In this document: in pieces, positions 63,449 to 64,000 of the stretch
How the letters are laid out: every line of letters starts with the position of its first letter
How positions within the stretch are numbered: the stretch's first letter is position 1
DNA from: Acidocella facilis ATCC 35904
Lineage (GTDB): Bacteria > Pseudomonadota > Alphaproteobacteria > Acetobacterales > Acetobacteraceae
Assembly: GCF_000687875.1 (NCBI RefSeq)
Contig: NZ_JHYG01000007.1
Span: 1 to 64,000 of the forward strand
Direction: 5' to 3'
DNA: 64,000 nucleotides
Notes under the pieces: model-generated
What the model was told of the DNA's origin: nothing
What the model saw: only the letters and a program-made list of their open reading frames with translations
The model's database searches: none
Program-made: the position numbers and the translations under genes

Positions 63449-63523
63449 ATTGTTGACAGTTTAGCCGATTATGCGTAGATTACTGCCAAATCGACGCAAT
63501 AAGGCACGGAATCTGTCAACAAT
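63449..63523. promoter_or_regulatory. Long-arm inverted repeat, GntR operator candidate
   Basis: ATTGTTGACAG (63449-63459) and CTGTCAACAAT (63513-63523) are perfect 11-bp inverted arms, 53 bp apart, the second ending directly at the ATG of the GntR gene. Each arm carries TTGTTGACA, close to half-site forms of FadR/VanR-type GntR operators. No other candidate regulatory sequence is visible in the 78-bp gap. Confidence 0.5.
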
Positions 63524-64000
63524 ATGGACAAAGACGCGCTGCCAAGCCCTGAGAGCGAGACGCTGACCGAACAGGTTCTGCGCCAGCTTCAGGCCGCCAT
63601 CGTGAAAGGCGAGATCGCGCCCGGCGCGAAAATCTCCGAGCCGGAATTGGCGCGCGCCTACGGCATCAGCCGCGGCCCCTTGCGTGAGGCGTTGCACCGG
63701 CTGGAAGGCCAAAAACTGCTGGTGCGGGTGCCGCATGTCGGTGCCAGGGTGGTGGCGCTGTCGCGCGAGGAGCTGAACGAGCTTTATCAGATCCGTGAAT
63801 CGCTCGAAGGCCTGGCCTGCAGGTTGGCGGCCGAGCGGATGAGCCCGCAAGAGGTGGAGGCGGTGCGCGCGGTGCTGGCCGCGCATGAGCGCGATGAAGC
63901 CTTCCAGGCCGGGCGCGGCTATTATCAGCAGGAAGGCGATTTCGATTTTCATTATCGCATCGTCAAGGCCAGCGGCAATGCCATGCTGTTCCGGCTGTTA
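63524..64000 (+). CDS. GntR-family (FadR/VanR type, FCD domain) transcriptional regulator, partial
   Basis: 159 codons from the ATG at 63524, continuing past the window edge. The GntR winged helix (about 14-75) reads LTEQVLRQLQAAIVKGEIAPG, then ISEPELARAYGISRGPLREALHRLEGQ, then VPHVGARVVALS. The FCD ligand domain begins ELNELYQIRESLEGLACRLAAERM and shows the metal-binding FDFHYRIVKASGN segment (Asp and His). The 5' end abuts one arm of a long inverted repeat. The effector and targets are unknown; it may control a cluster outside the window to the right. Confidence 0.85.
   Translation, partial: MDKDALPSPESETLTEQVLRQLQAAIVKGEIAPGAKISEPELARAYGISRGPLREALHRLEGQKLLVRVPHVGARVVALSREELNELYQIRESLEGLACRLAAERMSPQEVEAVRAVLAAHERDEAFQAGRGYYQQEGDFDFHYRIVKASGNAMLFRLL

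Overview
The window looks like a GC-rich (roughly 65 %) chromosomal segment of an alphaproteobacterium, most likely family Acetobacteraceae (Rhodospirillales; Acidocella/Acidiphilium-like). The reasons are the gene order pcm-like / tolC / popZ (DUF2497) / valS, an F1-only ATP synthase operon (atpHAGDC, with Fo not adjacent), a FemAB-like DUF482 protein, DUF2889 and DUF1127 proteins, and many closely packed genes with ATGA or TGATG overlaps. This placement is inference from gene content; no 16S rRNA gene or species marker is present.

Layout. 1-345 is the end of an IS66-family insertion sequence that has cut a major-facilitator gene (346-771). 0.8-2.6 kb holds a 60-aa protein, an L,D-transpeptidase-like secreted protein, a small lipoprotein and tRNA-Cys. 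2.8-10.6 kb carries pcm-like, tolC, popZ, valS, a glycosyltransferase, an acetyltransferase and a small membrane protein. 10.7-15.9 kb has two glutathione transferases, aminopeptidase N and a FemAB-like protein. 16.0-20.9 kb is a complete branched-chain amino acid ABC importer (livHMGFJ). 21.1-24.4 kb has tRNA-Lys, an EAL phosphodiesterase, a CoA-binding protein and a membrane GH17 glucanase. 24.5-32.5 kb is a polyamine block: puuR regulator, four-gene putrescine/spermidine ABC importer, puuA and puuB. 32.5-41.8 kb has a universal stress protein, a Do-type protease, hrcA divergent from rph, ispD, an unrecognised gene, a SIMPL protein, a LysR regulator, DUF1127 and asd. 42-49.6 kb holds small membrane proteins, a drug exporter, DUF2889 and atpHAGDC. 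49.7-56.1 kb has an SGNH hydrolase coupled to uppP, two transporters, a Wzx-like flippase and an N-formylglutamate amidohydrolase. 56.1-57.9 kb has a candidate small RNA, tRNA-Ser, an isochorismatase-like hydrolase and a TetR regulator. 57.9-64 kb is a LacI-regulated ABC importer ending in a GpdQ-like phosphodiesterase, followed by a GntR regulator cut by the window end.

Functional themes: nutrient uptake by three complete ABC systems (branched-chain amino acids; polyamines with gamma-glutamylation catabolism; probably a phosphodiester or organophosphate), envelope maintenance (tolC, LD-transpeptidase-like, uppP, Wzx-like, Do protease, GH17) and core housekeeping (valS, F1 ATPase, rph, asd, ispD, pepN).

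The two most interesting non-coding signals are (i) a family of intergenic dyad-symmetric repeats at seven loci whose hairpin arms differ in sequence but always pair, bracketed by AAAAGTTTTTGG / CCAAAAACTTTT, and (ii) a 78-nt candidate small RNA on the minus strand at 56131-56208. It has its own -35/-10, a 5' hairpin, an unpaired anti-Shine-Dalgarno stretch and an intrinsic terminator, the architecture of the AbcR/alpha-r15 family that represses ABC-transporter mRNAs.
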